Shown here: positions 32,556 to 41,195 of the stretch, in pieces
How positions within the stretch are numbered: the first letter of the stretch is position 1
Layout: each line of letters opens with the position of its first letter
Made by a program: the position numbers and the translations under genes
Notes under the pieces: model-generated
What the model was told of the DNA's origin: nothing
Databases searched by the model: none
What the model saw: only the letters and a program-made list of their open reading frames with translations
Assembly (NCBI GenBank): GCA_947476745.1
Contig: CANJRG010000001.1
Span: 124,001-188,000 of the forward strand
DNA from: Acidimicrobiia bacterium
GTDB lineage: Bacteria > Actinomycetota > Acidimicrobiia > Acidimicrobiales > CAIXPF01
Length of the DNA: 64,000 nucleotides
Reading direction: 5' to 3'

Positions 32556-33737
32556 TCAGTACGAGCGGGGCAGGCCAAGGACGTGCTCGCTCACGAAGTT
32601 GAGCACCATCTCCTGGCTGATGGGGGCGATCCGCATGAGGCGGGCCTCCCGCCAGTAGCGCTCGACGTTGTACTCCTTGGCGTAGCCCATCCCGCCGAGT
32701 GTCTGCATCGCCTGGTCGGCAGCTTGGAATCCGGCATCGGCGCACAGCCACTTGGCGATGTTGGCGCCCTCGCCGACCATGGCCGTGGGGAAGCCCTCGT
32801 CGTACTGCCAGCTGGCCTCACGCAACACCAGCTCGGCCGCCTTGAGGCGGTTGTACGCCTCTGCCAGCGGGAACGCAAGACCCTGGTTCTTGCCGATCGG
32901 CCGCCCGAACACGACCCGCTCGTTGGCATAGGCGACGGCCCGCTCGAGCGCCACCTTGCCGCAACCCAATGCCTCAGAGGCGATCATGAGCCGCTCTGGG
33001 TTCAACCCGTCGAGGATGTAGGTGAACCCCATCCCCTCCTCACCGATGCGATCCTCGACCGCTACGACGAGGTCGTCGTACACAACCTCGCAACTGACCA
33101 CCGCGTTGCGGCCGACCTTGGGGATCGGGGTGATGGTGACCTCGGGCCGCTGCAGATCCGCCAGGAACAGGGTCATACCATCGGTCCGACGCTTCACCTC
33201 GTCGCGGGGGGTGGTGCGGGTCAGCAACAGCACCTTGTCGCAGTACGGCGCCTTCGTCGTCCACACCTTGCGGCCGCGGATCTTGTAGTGGGTGCCGTCC
33301 TCGGACAGCGTGGCCCGGGTGGTGATCGAGCTGGTGTCGGTGCCGGCGTCGGGCTCGGTCACGCCGAACGCCACGTGCAGCTTGCCCTCCGCGACCGGCG
33401 GCAGGTACTTGCGGCGCTGCTCCTCGCTGCCGAACTTGACCACCGGGTTCATGCCGAAGATCGACAGGTGGATGGACGAGCAGCCGTTCATGCCGGCACC
33501 GGAGCGAGCCACCTCCTCGAGGATGATGGTGGCCTCGGTGATGCCCTGGCCGGCGCCGCCGTACTCGGTAGGGATGCACACACCGATCCAGCCGCCCTCG
33601 GCCATGGCGTTGTAGAAGTCCCACGGGAACTCGTGGTTCTCGTCCTTGTCCTGCCAGTACGTGTCCGGGAAGTCGGAGCAGACCTTGCGGACGCCCTGGC
33701 GGATGTCCTCATGGTCGGGGTTCGCTGAGAAGTTCAC
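32556..33737 (-). CDS. Acyl-CoA dehydrogenase
   Basis: This 393-residue flavoprotein introduces the first double bond in acyl-CoA oxidation. Family blocks are WIGVCIPTEYGGAGQGITEA, FGVTEPDAGTDTSSITTRA for flavin contact, ERLMIASEALGCGKVALE, NQGLAFPLAEAYNRL and QTLGGMGYAKEYNVERYWRE. The chain length of the substrate is not determined. The GTG at 33737 was chosen because GGGAGG lies 7 nt upstream; the frame stays open further. It is divergent from the sensor kinase at 34037. Confidence 0.92.
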   Translation of the reverse strand: MNFSANPDHEDIRQGVRKVCSDFPDTYWQDKDENHEFPWDFYNAMAEGGWIGVCIPTEYGGAGQGITEATIILEEVARSGAGMNGCSSIHLSIFGMNPVVKFGSEEQRRKYLPPVAEGKLHVAFGVTEPDAGTDTSSITTRATLSEDGTHYKIRGRKVWTTKAPYCDKVLLLTRTTPRDEVKRRTDGMTLFLADLQRPEVTITPIPKVGRNAVVSCEVVYDDLVVAVEDRIGEEGMGFTYILDGLNPERLMIASEALGCGKVALERAVAYANERVVFGRPIGKNQGLAFPLAEAYNRLKAAELVLREASWQYDEGFPTAMVGEGANIAKWLCADAGFQAADQAMQTLGGMGYAKEYNVERYWREARLMRIAPISQEMVLNFVSEHVLGLPRSY

Positions 33738-33881
33738 CGTGACGCCTCCCCAACGGCCGCACCCGCGGCCATTTCCTCTGATTATCGTCACGTTCGATCC
33801 TTTCCACCAAGCCGTGAGGCCGATCGGCCTGCGGAACCTGTGACGGAATTCGTGCTCAGCTAGCGCCGCCGGGTGGTCGAT

Positions 33882-33917
33882 GACACCAAGGTGATCGTTC
33901 TGCTCGACCTCGGTGTC
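33882..33917. promoter_or_regulatory. Inverted repeat in the divergent acyl-CoA dehydrogenase/kinase promoter region
   Basis: GACACCAAGGT (33882-33892) and ACCTCGGTGTC (33907-33917) form an 11-bp inverted repeat with one mismatch and a 14-nt spacer. It may be an operator or a hairpin. No transcription factor can be named. Confidence 0.35.
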
Positions 33918-34036
33918 CCCTCTGTGAGGGTCGACGCCGGACTCCCTCACCTGACCCGCCGGGGTATCTCGCCGGGGAAGATCACGCGTCCCGCCGGCGC
34001 GCGCACCGGCGCAAGCCGACGACCCGTGGAGGCAGC

Positions 34037-36337
34037 ATGTTCCGCCGCCTGACCATTCAGCGCCGCCTCAATGTCCTGATCGCCGTCCCACTGGTGCTCG
34101 GCGCCCTGTTGACCGTGGTCGCGGCGCGGTCGCTCACCGAGGTCCGCGTCGGCGGGGCCGTCTACCGGGAGGTCCTCGACCACAAGGACCTCGTGGCCGA
34201 TCTGCAACCCTCGTCGCTGCAGCTCACCGACGCCGACATTCTGGCCCACCAGATCGCCTCCAACGTGAGCAACGGTGCCTCGCCCGGCGCCCTCATTGCG
34301 ACCGAGGACCGCATGATCGAGCTCGAGAGCACCTACAACGAACACCTGCTCAGGTGGCAGCAGCGTTTCGAGAACGTCGACCCGTTGAACAGCCGGAACT
34401 TCGCCGAACTCGGGGTCATGGGTCAGGATTTCTGGCGTTACTACCACGACGACTTCCAGTCGGCCGTCGACACCGTCGTGGGAGCAACCGGCGGCAACGG
34501 TGCCCAGCTCCCGACCGATCGCCGCAGGACGCTGCTCGCCCCGCTCAACGACGCTCTGGCACGGCTCGACGCCATCAGCGTGAGCCACGACCAGACCCTG
34601 GAAACCATGCTCGAGACGGCCGAGACCGACCTCGAGTCCGTGGAGAGCACTGCGACAGCCCACGCCGGTTCGGCACCACGGCGCATCGCCCTTCTGGGCC
34701 TGGTCATCGTGGCGTTGACCGGGGGCATCGGCGTGCTCGTGGCACGATCGGTGACCCGGCCGATCCAGTCCCTCGGGGAGGCTGCCGCCGGCATCCCCGA
34801 CCTCGTCGAGGCGGTGCGCAACCTCCCCGCCGGCGCCGACCTCCCCGAACTCGAACCGCTCACGGTCACCGGCAGCCCCGAGCTCGAGCAGCTCGCCACG
34901 GCGTTCGACAGCCTGCGACGCAGCGCGCTGGGGATCGCCGCGGAAGAGGCCGGCCTGCGGGAGAACCTGTCGGTCGTCTTCAACAACCTCGGACACCGCC
35001 ACCAGAACCAGCTGAACCGGGCGCTGCAGCTCGTCACCATGCTCGAGCAGTCGGGCGCCGACCCCGAACTGCTCGGCGATCTCTACCGCCTCGACCACCT
35101 CCTGACCCGCATGCGTCGCAACGCGGAGTCGCTGCTCGTCCTCGCCGGCGCCGAGCCCGGCCGCAGCTGGAACCAGCCCGTGGATGTGCACGACGTGATC
35201 CGCGGAGCGCTCTCCGAGATCGAGGCCTACGACCGGGTCGGGCTGACGGGGTTCGAGCGCGTGCACATCCAGGGGCACGCCGCCGCAGACCTCTCCCATC
35301 TCGTCGCCGAGCTGGTGGAGAACGCCGCCACCTTCTCTCCCCCTTCCTCCACCGTTGAGGTCAGCGGCCGGTACGTACACGACGGCTACCTGATCACGGT
35401 CGTGGACCGCGGCATCGGCATGACCCCGGCCGAGCTCGACGTCGCCAACCGGCTGCTCAGCCGTCCGGTCGAGTTCGAGGTCGGTCCCGTGCTGGTCCTC
35501 GGCCTGCTGGTGGCCAGCCGTATCGGCCTGCGCCAGGGCATCGACATCCGACTCGACGCCGCCACCGACGGCGGGGTCATCGCCCTCGTGAAGCTGCCGC
35601 TGGACCTGCTGGCCGCGGCCGGGCAACACCGACACGTGAGCCCGCCGCCGTCACCGATCACGCCGGTCGCCGTCGCGCCCTACCCGACCGCGTCGACCCA
35701 GCCCGTCCCGGCCCAGATGCACCCGACCGCGTCGACCCAGCCCGGTCTGACCCAGCCCGTCCCGGCCCAGCCCGGTCTGGCACCGGCGCCGGCCGGTGGG
35801 ACGACGCCGAGCCCGCCGCTCGTCGCCCCCTCGGCGATCGCTCCTCCGGCGTACTTCGTCGAGGCCCACCCCGCCCGGCCCACGCCGCCCCCGCCGAGCA
35901 TCGTCCCGCCGACGCCGCGCCGTCCCACGCCGGGACCTGCCCGCTGGCCGTACCTGGCTGCGGGAACGCCGGCCTCGACGCCGGCCGCCGGCCCGGTCGG
36001 GTACCCGCCGTCGCCGTACCCGCCTGTGTCCCCGTCCTCGGCCCGGCCCCCGTGGCCGCCCGTGGCCGCGGCCCCGGTCATGCCAACCCCTGACCTGGGG
36101 GCCGCTCTGAACGTCACACCCGCACCGGCCGCACCCACCGGCCCGATCCAACACCGCATTCCTGGGGCGAACCTCGCCGCAACCGCCCCGCCCACCCAGG
36201 GGGACCACCGAGCCGGGCACCGTTCCGCCGACGAGGTGCGGTCGTCACTCGATGCCTACCAGCAGGCCCAGTTCCAGGCGATCCGGGACTCGGCGTTCTC
36301 CGACGACGGCGAGGCCGGCAAGGGCCCGTTGCCGTGA
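34037..36337 (+). CDS. Conservon-type sensor histidine kinase-like protein (CvnA-like)
   Basis: This 766-residue membrane protein has TM1 at about 12-32, an extracytoplasmic sensing domain similar to nitrate/nitrite-sensing domains, TM2 at about 215-237, a HAMP linker, a dimerisation helix with NNLGHRHQNQLNRALQLVTM and LDHLLTRMRRNAESLLVLAG, and a HATPase domain with LVAELVENAATFSPPSS and VVDRGIGMT. These blocks identify the kinase of actinobacterial conservons, which signals through roadblock/LC7 and MglA-like GTPase partners. The DHp helix lacks an obvious standard phospho-His context. The last 215 residues are Pro/Ala/Thr-rich with PTASTQP and QPVPAQ repeats. GGAGG precedes the ATG. Confidence 0.87.
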   Translation: MFRRLTIQRRLNVLIAVPLVLGALLTVVAARSLTEVRVGGAVYREVLDHKDLVADLQPSSLQLTDADILAHQIASNVSNGASPGALIATEDRMIELESTYNEHLLRWQQRFENVDPLNSRNFAELGVMGQDFWRYYHDDFQSAVDTVVGATGGNGAQLPTDRRRTLLAPLNDALARLDAISVSHDQTLETMLETAETDLESVESTATAHAGSAPRRIALLGLVIVALTGGIGVLVARSVTRPIQSLGEAAAGIPDLVEAVRNLPAGADLPELEPLTVTGSPELEQLATAFDSLRRSALGIAAEEAGLRENLSVVFNNLGHRHQNQLNRALQLVTMLEQSGADPELLGDLYRLDHLLTRMRRNAESLLVLAGAEPGRSWNQPVDVHDVIRGALSEIEAYDRVGLTGFERVHIQGHAAADLSHLVAELVENAATFSPPSSTVEVSGRYVHDGYLITVVDRGIGMTPAELDVANRLLSRPVEFEVGPVLVLGLLVASRIGLRQGIDIRLDAATDGGVIALVKLPLDLLAAAGQHRHVSPPPSPITPVAVAPYPTASTQPVPAQMHPTASTQPGLTQPVPAQPGLAPAPAGGTTPSPPLVAPSAIAPPAYFVEAHPARPTPPPPSIVPPTPRRPTPGPARWPYLAAGTPASTPAAGPVGYPPSPYPPVSPSSARPPWPPVAAAPVMPTPDLGAALNVTPAPAAPTGPIQHRIPGANLAATAPPTQGDHRAGHRSADEVRSSLDAYQQAQFQAIRDSAFSDDGEAGKGPLP

Positions 36338-36765
36338 CGACGATGAGCCCGCCGGAATCACGGGTCCACGACGTCATCCGGTCCCTGTGCGGATTCGCCG
36401 AGGCCACCACCGGGGTCGAGCACGCCATCTGCGTGTCCGGCGACGGACTGCTGCTGGCACACTCCGCCCGGCTCGACCGGTCCCAGGCCGACGCCCTCGC
36501 GGCCATCGTCGCCGGATTGCGGAGCCTGTCCGACGGCGGAGCCCGTCTGATCGGCCGCGGCGGCGCCAGCCAGGTGATCGTCGAGATGTTCCACGGCTAC
36601 CTGTTCGCCGGGTCCGTCGGCAACGGCGTCTCCATCGGGGTGCTCACGACGGGCACGGCCGAGCTCGGGACCGTCGGGTACGCCATGACCGTGTTCGCCC
36701 AGCACATCGGCAGCCGGCTGACCCCGGACCTCGTCGCCGAGCTCAGGTGCCAGCACGGCCGCTGA
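36334..36765 (+). CDS. Roadblock/LC7 domain protein (CvnB-like)
   Basis: This 143-residue roadblock/LC7 (MglB-type) protein contains VEHAICVSGDGLLLAHSARL, ADALAAIVAGLRSLSD and GYLFAGSVGNGVSIGVLTTG, matching the conservon roadblock subunit. Such proteins regulate a small GTPase partner, usually as GTPase-activating or scaffold factors. The GTG start overlaps the kinase stop. The usual next gene, a DUF742 protein, is missing. Confidence 0.88.
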   Translation: MTTMSPPESRVHDVIRSLCGFAEATTGVEHAICVSGDGLLLAHSARLDRSQADALAAIVAGLRSLSDGGARLIGRGGASQVIVEMFHGYLFAGSVGNGVSIGVLTTGTAELGTVGYAMTVFAQHIGSRLTPDLVAELRCQHGR

Positions 36766-36791
36766 GGCCTGCAGCACACGGACCCGCATCG

Positions 36792-36932
36792 GTGCAGTTC
36801 ATCTCGGTGCAGGTCCTCGTCGCCGGAGGACCCGGGGCGGGCAAGACCACGTTCATCCGCTCGGCGTCGGGGCCAACCCGCTCCCCGACGATCAGCCGGG
36901 CGCGGCCCGGCGTGAACGCCATCGCCGCCTGA
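36792..36932 (+). pseudogene. Remnant of a conservon small GTPase (CvnD/MglA-like), N terminus only
   Basis: This 46-codon frame starts with GTG and reads VQVLVAGGPGAGKTTFIRSA, the first strand and P-loop of conservon GTPases (family form VKILVAGGFGVGKTT). After the P-loop, homology ends in a Pro/Arg/Ser stretch and a stop, whereas full proteins are near 190 residues. The next gene ends at 36979 on the opposite strand, leaving no room for the rest. It is best read as a deletion remnant that also removed DUF742, although a short expressed peptide cannot be excluded. Confidence 0.7.
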
Positions 36933-36978
36933 GCGGGCCGACGTCTGCCAACCGTACGGGGGCCAGGCAGCCGATCCG

Positions 36979-37767
36979 TCAGTGGATGGGGCCGGCGGCA
37001 TCTCGCAAGTTCGGTGCGGCACGACCGGTCCGCAGGGCGATGATCTCTGCGGTGATGGACACCGCCGTCTCCTCCGGGGTCCGCGCCCCGATGTCGAGCC
37101 CGATCGGGGACATGACCCGGGCCAGCTCGGCGTCGCCCACCCCTTGCTCACGCAACCTGCGGGTCCGGTCCTCGTCGGTACGGCGACTGCCCATCGCCCC
37201 GATGTAACCGGCACCGGTCTTGAGCGCCTCGATGACCGCCGGCACATCGAACTTCGGGTCGTGGGTCAGCACGCAGATCGCGTCGCGCGGGCCCAGCCCG
37301 GCCCCCACCCGTTCCAGGAGACGGTGCGGCCAGTCGACCACCACCTCGTCGGCACCGGGAAAACGAGCACGTGTGGCGAACACCGGGCGGGCATCGCACA
37401 CCGTGACCCGGTAGCCGAGCACCTTGGCCACCCGGGCCAGGGCCGCGGTGAAGTCGACCGCGCCGAAAATCAGCATCTGCGGCGGCGGTGCGAAGCTCTC
37501 GATGAAGACGCTCAGCGTCTCCTCACGGGCCTGGCCCTCGGCGCCATAGTGGCGGACCAGGGTCTGACCGGCCGCCAACTCCCCGAGCACATCACGCTGC
37601 ACCACACGGTCGAGGTCGTCGTGACCGAGCGAGCCCAGCGGATCGTGGCCCGGGCGGACCAGCAGCTTGCGGCCGAGTCGATCGTCAGGACCCTCGATCA
37701 CTGTGGCGAGGGCCACCGGCCGCTCGGCACGGATCTCCTCGTCGAGCAGGTCGTAGAGCACGATCAC
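36979..37767 (-). CDS. XdhC/CoxF-like maturation protein with Rossmann domain
   Basis: This 262-residue protein has a degenerate XdhC/CoxI segment (about 15-85) followed by the XdhC Rossmann domain (MLIFGAVDFTAALARVAKVL near residue 98, VLTHDPKFDVPAVIEALKTG, GYIGAMGSRRT and SPIGLDIGARTPEETAVSI). XdhC-type proteins bind sulfurated molybdenum cofactor and insert it into xanthine-dehydrogenase family enzymes; CoxF/CoxI do so for CO dehydrogenase. The ATG overlaps the upstream stop as ATGA. Confidence 0.88.
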   Translation of the reverse strand: MIVLYDLLDEEIRAERPVALATVIEGPDDRLGRKLLVRPGHDPLGSLGHDDLDRVVQRDVLGELAAGQTLVRHYGAEGQAREETLSVFIESFAPPPQMLIFGAVDFTAALARVAKVLGYRVTVCDARPVFATRARFPGADEVVVDWPHRLLERVGAGLGPRDAICVLTHDPKFDVPAVIEALKTGAGYIGAMGSRRTDEDRTRRLREQGVGDAELARVMSPIGLDIGARTPEETAVSITAEIIALRTGRAAPNLRDAAGPIH

Positions 37768-38078
37768 CAGTCCAGGGGCTCGATGAACAGGTGGATGGTG
37801 CCACCGCAGGTGAGACCGACTGCGAACGCCTCGTCGTCGGAGAACCCGTAGGTCACCCGCCGGCGCTCACCGGTCTCGAGGATGTCGAGCGCCTCGGTCA
37901 CCACCGCACCCTCGACGCAGCCGCCGGACACCGAACCCGCCACTTCGCCGTCCTCGTTGACCGCCATCGCCGAGCCCGCGAGCCGCGGCCCCGACCCCTG
38001 CACGTTGATCACACGGGCCACCGCGACCTTCTTTCCGGCGGCCCGCCACCGGTCGATGTCGTCGAGAATCTCACGCAT
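37764..38078 (-). CDS. XdhC/CoxI N-terminal domain protein (stand-alone)
   Basis: This 104-residue protein comprises only the XdhC/CoxI domain: VARVINVQGSGPRLAGSAMA and the Cys-bearing loop GSVSGGCVEGAVVTEALDIL, then VGLTCGGTIHLFIEPL. It is coupled by a 4-nt overlap to the Rossmann-containing XdhC gene. The pair together has the parts of one or two Mo-cofactor insertion factors. It lies 63 nt after coxE on the same strand. Confidence 0.88.
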   Translation of the reverse strand: MREILDDIDRWRAAGKKVAVARVINVQGSGPRLAGSAMAVNEDGEVAGSVSGGCVEGAVVTEALDILETGERRRVTYGFSDDEAFAVGLTCGGTIHLFIEPLDW

Positions 38079-38141
38079 AGTCGGTCCTGTCGTCGCCGTG
38101 CCCGGGCCCCGCGTCTGGGGACGATCCCCTTCTCGGGCAGA

Positions 38142-39278
38142 TCATGCCGCGATCACCCGAGCCAATTGCTCCAAGGATGCCAGCGAATGGCCCTCGATGA
38201 ACTCGTCAACGTGGGGAAGGGCCGCGGCCATTCCCTGTGCCAACGGCGCATAGCCGGGGGTCGCCTTGAGCGGGTTGACCCAGATCACCCGGAAAGCCAC
38301 CCGGTGCAAGCGCTTCATCTCGGCCGCCAGCACGGCCGGTTCGCCGCGGTCCCAGCCATCGGAGAGGATGACCACGATGGCGCCGCGGGCCATGCCCCGA
38401 ACCCCCCAGGAGTCGTTGAAAGCCCGGATGGTCTCTCCGAGCCGGGTTCCCCCGGAGAAGTCGACCACCGCTGCGGCGGCCCGACCAAGGGCGGCATCGG
38501 GGTCGTGGGTCTGCAGCTCACGGGTCATCCGGGTCATCCGGGTGCCCAGGGCGAAGGCCTCGACCTTGGTCCGGCCGACCACCGCGGCGTGCACGAAACG
38601 CAGGAACGCCCGAGAGTAGGGCTCCATCGAGCCGCTCACGTCGAGCAACAGCACCAGCCGACGCGAGCGCTCCCCATGGGTCACGTAGGACCGGCGCATC
38701 GGCTCGCCGGAGGCTCGCAGGGCGTCGCGGACGGTGCGCCGCAGGTCGAGACGCCTCCGGTCGGAGCCCTTGGCCTTCTTCCAGCGCCGGGAGCGGCGGC
38801 GGGAGCCAAACAGACGCAGTTCGCTCATCAACCGGCGGGCCTCGTCGAGCTCGGCGGTGCTGCACAGGGCGAAGTCCTTCTCCCGCAGCGTCTCCACCCC
38901 GGAGTAGCGAACCTCGAGCACGATCCCGTCGCGTTGCTCCGGCTCCTCCTCCGATGGCGGGGGCTCCTCACCGTCGGGGTCGTCGAAGGCCAGGCTGATC
39001 TCGACCGGCGGCGTGGGCACGACCAGGTCGACCGGCCCCGGACCGGAGAAGAACGACCGGAACATCCGGTCGTAGGTCGCGATGTCCTCCGGCTTGCGGA
39101 TGAGCGTCACCCGGCCCGCCCAGTACAGCCCCGACGATCGCGTCAGGTCGAGCTCGCCCAAGGCCTGCAGGTAGCTGATGGCACTGCCGAGCGCCACGGT
39201 CACCCCGGCCTGGCGCAGGGCCCGCACGAACGAGACGGCCACCCCCTCGGGAGTGGTCCGCATCTCGGCCACGACCAC
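38142..39278 (-). CDS. coxE: CoxE-like von Willebrand factor A domain protein
   Basis: This 378-residue protein has a VWA domain in its C-terminal half with an intact metal-ion site (LLLDVSGSMEPYSRA, then GGTRLGETIRAF and ILSDGWDRGEP). The N-terminal part has a CoxE-type helical region and an acidic loop (PDGEEPPPSEEEPEQ). CoxE works with the MoxR ATPase CoxD in assembling the [CuSMoO2] active site of CO dehydrogenase. A GTG start at 39278 is used; an ATG five codons in is also possible. Confidence 0.9.
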   Translation of the reverse strand: MVVAEMRTTPEGVAVSFVRALRQAGVTVALGSAISYLQALGELDLTRSSGLYWAGRVTLIRKPEDIATYDRMFRSFFSGPGPVDLVVPTPPVEISLAFDDPDGEEPPPSEEEPEQRDGIVLEVRYSGVETLREKDFALCSTAELDEARRLMSELRLFGSRRRSRRWKKAKGSDRRRLDLRRTVRDALRASGEPMRRSYVTHGERSRRLVLLLDVSGSMEPYSRAFLRFVHAAVVGRTKVEAFALGTRMTRMTRELQTHDPDAALGRAAAAVVDFSGGTRLGETIRAFNDSWGVRGMARGAIVVILSDGWDRGEPAVLAAEMKRLHRVAFRVIWVNPLKATPGYAPLAQGMAAALPHVDEFIEGHSLASLEQLARVIAA

Positions 39279-39282
39279 CGGA

Positions 39283-40233
39283 TCAGCCCTCGCGCCGGGT
39301 CGCTTGCTCCACCAACGACTCGAGCCCGTTCGCGCGGACGCGGTCCTGATCCTCGCGGTACTTCAGCACCGTGCCCAGCGTCATGTCCACCGATGCCGCG
39401 TCGATCCCGGTGGCCCCCATCAGGGTGAGCGCCTGGGCCCAGTCCAACGTCTCGGCGATGCCGGGCGGCTTGTAGAGGCCCATAGTGCGCATCGCCTCGG
39501 TCGCCGCCGCCACCTCACGGGCCAGCTTGGGGGGCACACCGGGCGCCTTGAGGGTCACGATGGCGACCTCGCGCTCGTAGTCGGGGTGCTCGACCCAGTG
39601 GTAGAGGCAACGCCGCTTGAGCGCATCGTGCACGTCGCGGGTCCGGTTCGAGGTCACCAGGCAGATCGGCGGGACCGTCGAGCGGAAGGTGCCGAGCTCG
39701 GGCACGGTGACCGAGTAGTCCGACAGGATCTCCAACAGGAAGGCCTCGAACTCGTCGTCGGCCCGGTCGACCTCGTCGATGAGCAGGATCGGGGGCGGCC
39801 CCTCTCCATGGTCGACTGCCTGCAGCAATGGACGCCGCACCAGGAACTTCTCGGAGTACAACTCGTCCTCGAGCTGATCGGCGTCGAGCCCGCTGGCGCG
39901 GCCCACGGCTTCCGCCGTACGCAGGTGCAACAGCTGGCGGGAGTAGTCCCACTCGTAGACCGCCTGCGCCACGTCGATTCCCTCGTAGCACTGCAGCCGA
40001 ATGAGCCGGCCACCGGTCCAACGGGCCAGAGCCTTGGCCACCTCGGTTTTGCCGACACCGGCTTCGCCCTCGAGTAGCAACGGCCGTTGCAGGCGCAACG
40101 CCAGGAAGACCGCGGTACACAGCCCCTCGTCGGGGAGATAGCCGTTGGCCTCCAGGCCGGCACGGACGTCCTCGACACCGGCGGGCTGAGCGACGGGCTG
40201 CGCGCCCGGGACCTGCGACGTTGGTTCCTGCAC
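39283..40233 (-). CDS. coxD: CoxD-like MoxR-family AAA+ ATPase
   Basis: This 316-residue AAA+ chaperone shows Walker A LLLEGEAGVGKTEVAKALA near residue 55, Walker B ILLIDEVDRADDEFEAFLLE, sensor 1 CLVTSNRTRDVHDALKRRC and arginine-finger context. In Oligotropha, CoxD helps sulfurate the Mo site and load copper, acting with CoxE, whose gene follows after 4 bases. The GTG start lacks a Shine-Dalgarno sequence and has a TACGCT box upstream, implying a leaderless coxDE transcript separate from coxSM. Confidence 0.92.
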   Translation of the reverse strand: MQEPTSQVPGAQPVAQPAGVEDVRAGLEANGYLPDEGLCTAVFLALRLQRPLLLEGEAGVGKTEVAKALARWTGGRLIRLQCYEGIDVAQAVYEWDYSRQLLHLRTAEAVGRASGLDADQLEDELYSEKFLVRRPLLQAVDHGEGPPPILLIDEVDRADDEFEAFLLEILSDYSVTVPELGTFRSTVPPICLVTSNRTRDVHDALKRRCLYHWVEHPDYEREVAIVTLKAPGVPPKLAREVAAATEAMRTMGLYKPPGIAETLDWAQALTLMGATGIDAASVDMTLGTVLKYREDQDRVRANGLESLVEQATRREG

Positions 40234-40241
40234 GGCTGCTC

Positions 40242-40247
40242 AGCGTA
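40242..40247 (-). promoter_or_regulatory. Putative leaderless -10 box TACGCT for coxD
   Basis: On the minus strand TACGCT ends 8 nt before the coxD GTG. It lies downstream of the hairpin that ends the coxSM unit, consistent with an independent promoter. Confidence 0.55.
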
Positions 40248-40315
40248 GGTGATCGCCCGGGGCAACCTTCGATCCCCGTCGACGAAGGCCGGCCGGGGAC
40301 CGTGTTCGGACGCGC

Positions 40316-40345
40316 ACGGGGACCGGGCTGGTACCCGGTCCCCGT
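40316..40345. terminator. Hairpin terminator between coxM and coxD
   Basis: A perfect 12-bp stem, ACGGGGACCGGG with CCCGGTCCCCGT, encloses a 6-nt loop 29 nt after coxM. It occupies the junction where coxL would be expected in some cox operons. Confidence 0.85.
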
Positions 40346-40373
40346 CTCAAATTCGTTCGTGCGTCGGCGACGC

Positions 40374-41195
40374 TCAGACGCCGGCAGCCTCGAGAGCCCG
40401 GCGCACCAGCACCTTGGCCAGGTGACGGCGGTAGTCCGGGCTGGCATTGAGATCGCTCGGCGGCTCGGTGCCCTCGGCAGCGAACTCGGCGGCGTCCTTG
40501 GCCGAGGCACCCTGGGCGATTGCCTGCTCGACCGCAGTGGCCCGAAGGGGCGTCGAACCCATGTTGACCAGCGCCACCCCGGTGGTGCCGTTGCGGATCA
40601 CCGAGCAACCGACGATGGCCCAGTCCTGGGCCCGACGGTTGAACTTCTGGTAGCCCCAGCCGGCACCGGGGGTCTTGGGCACCCGGATCTCGGTGAGTAG
40701 CTCGTCGGCGGCAAGGGCACTCTCGAGGAACCCCTCGAAGAAGTCGGTGGCGGCGATGGTCCGCTCGCCGCCGGGGCCCTTGGCCACGAACGTAGCACCG
40801 AGGGCCAGCAGCGTGGCCGGGAGATCCGACGCCGGGTCGGCGTGGGCCACCGAACCGCCGATGGTGCCGCGATGACGGACCTGGTTGTCACCGACGTTGG
40901 CGGCGCTGTGGGCCAAAAGCGGCGACTGGGCCGCGAGCAGCTCGCTGGTCTCCACGTCACGGTGGCGGGTCAGCGCACCTATGGCCAGGTGGTCACCGGC
41001 ATCGGTGATGTAGGAGAGGTCGCTCAGGCGTCCGACGTCCACCAACACTGAGGGAGTGGCCAGCCGGAGCTTCATCAGCGGCAGCAGGGAGTGCCCACCG
41101 GCGAGCAGCTTCGCATCATCGCCGTACTCGGCGATCAGGGCGATCGCCTCTTCCGCAGAGCCGGCCCGCTTGTAGTCGAATGCGACGGGGATCAT
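40374..41195 (-). CDS. coxM: CO dehydrogenase/xanthine dehydrogenase family medium (FAD) subunit
   Basis: This 273-residue FAD subunit carries the two FAD-binding blocks [20 protein letters not shown] and [19 protein letters not shown], typical of CoxM, then ELLTEIRVP and the C-terminal CO-DH-flavoprotein domain ending [18 protein letters not shown]. It should pass electrons from the CoxS Fe-S clusters to an acceptor. The ATG overlaps coxS as ATGA. No large subunit gene follows it. Confidence 0.92.
   Translation of the reverse strand: MIPVAFDYKRAGSAEEAIALIAEYGDDAKLLAGGHSLLPLMKLRLATPSVLVDVGRLSDLSYITDAGDHLAIGALTRHRDVETSELLAAQSPLLAHSAANVGDNQVRHRGTIGGSVAHADPASDLPATLLALGATFVAKGPGGERTIAATDFFEGFLESALAADELLTEIRVPKTPGAGWGYQKFNRRAQDWAIVGCSVIRNGTTGVALVNMGSTPLRATAVEQAIAQGASAKDAAEFAAEGTEPPSDLNASPDYRRHLAKVLVRRALEAAGV

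Noticed and set aside
40234-40373. Hidden remnant of coxL between coxM and coxD
   Set aside because: The 140 bases hold a hairpin and a promoter-like box, and none of the frames resembles CoxL.
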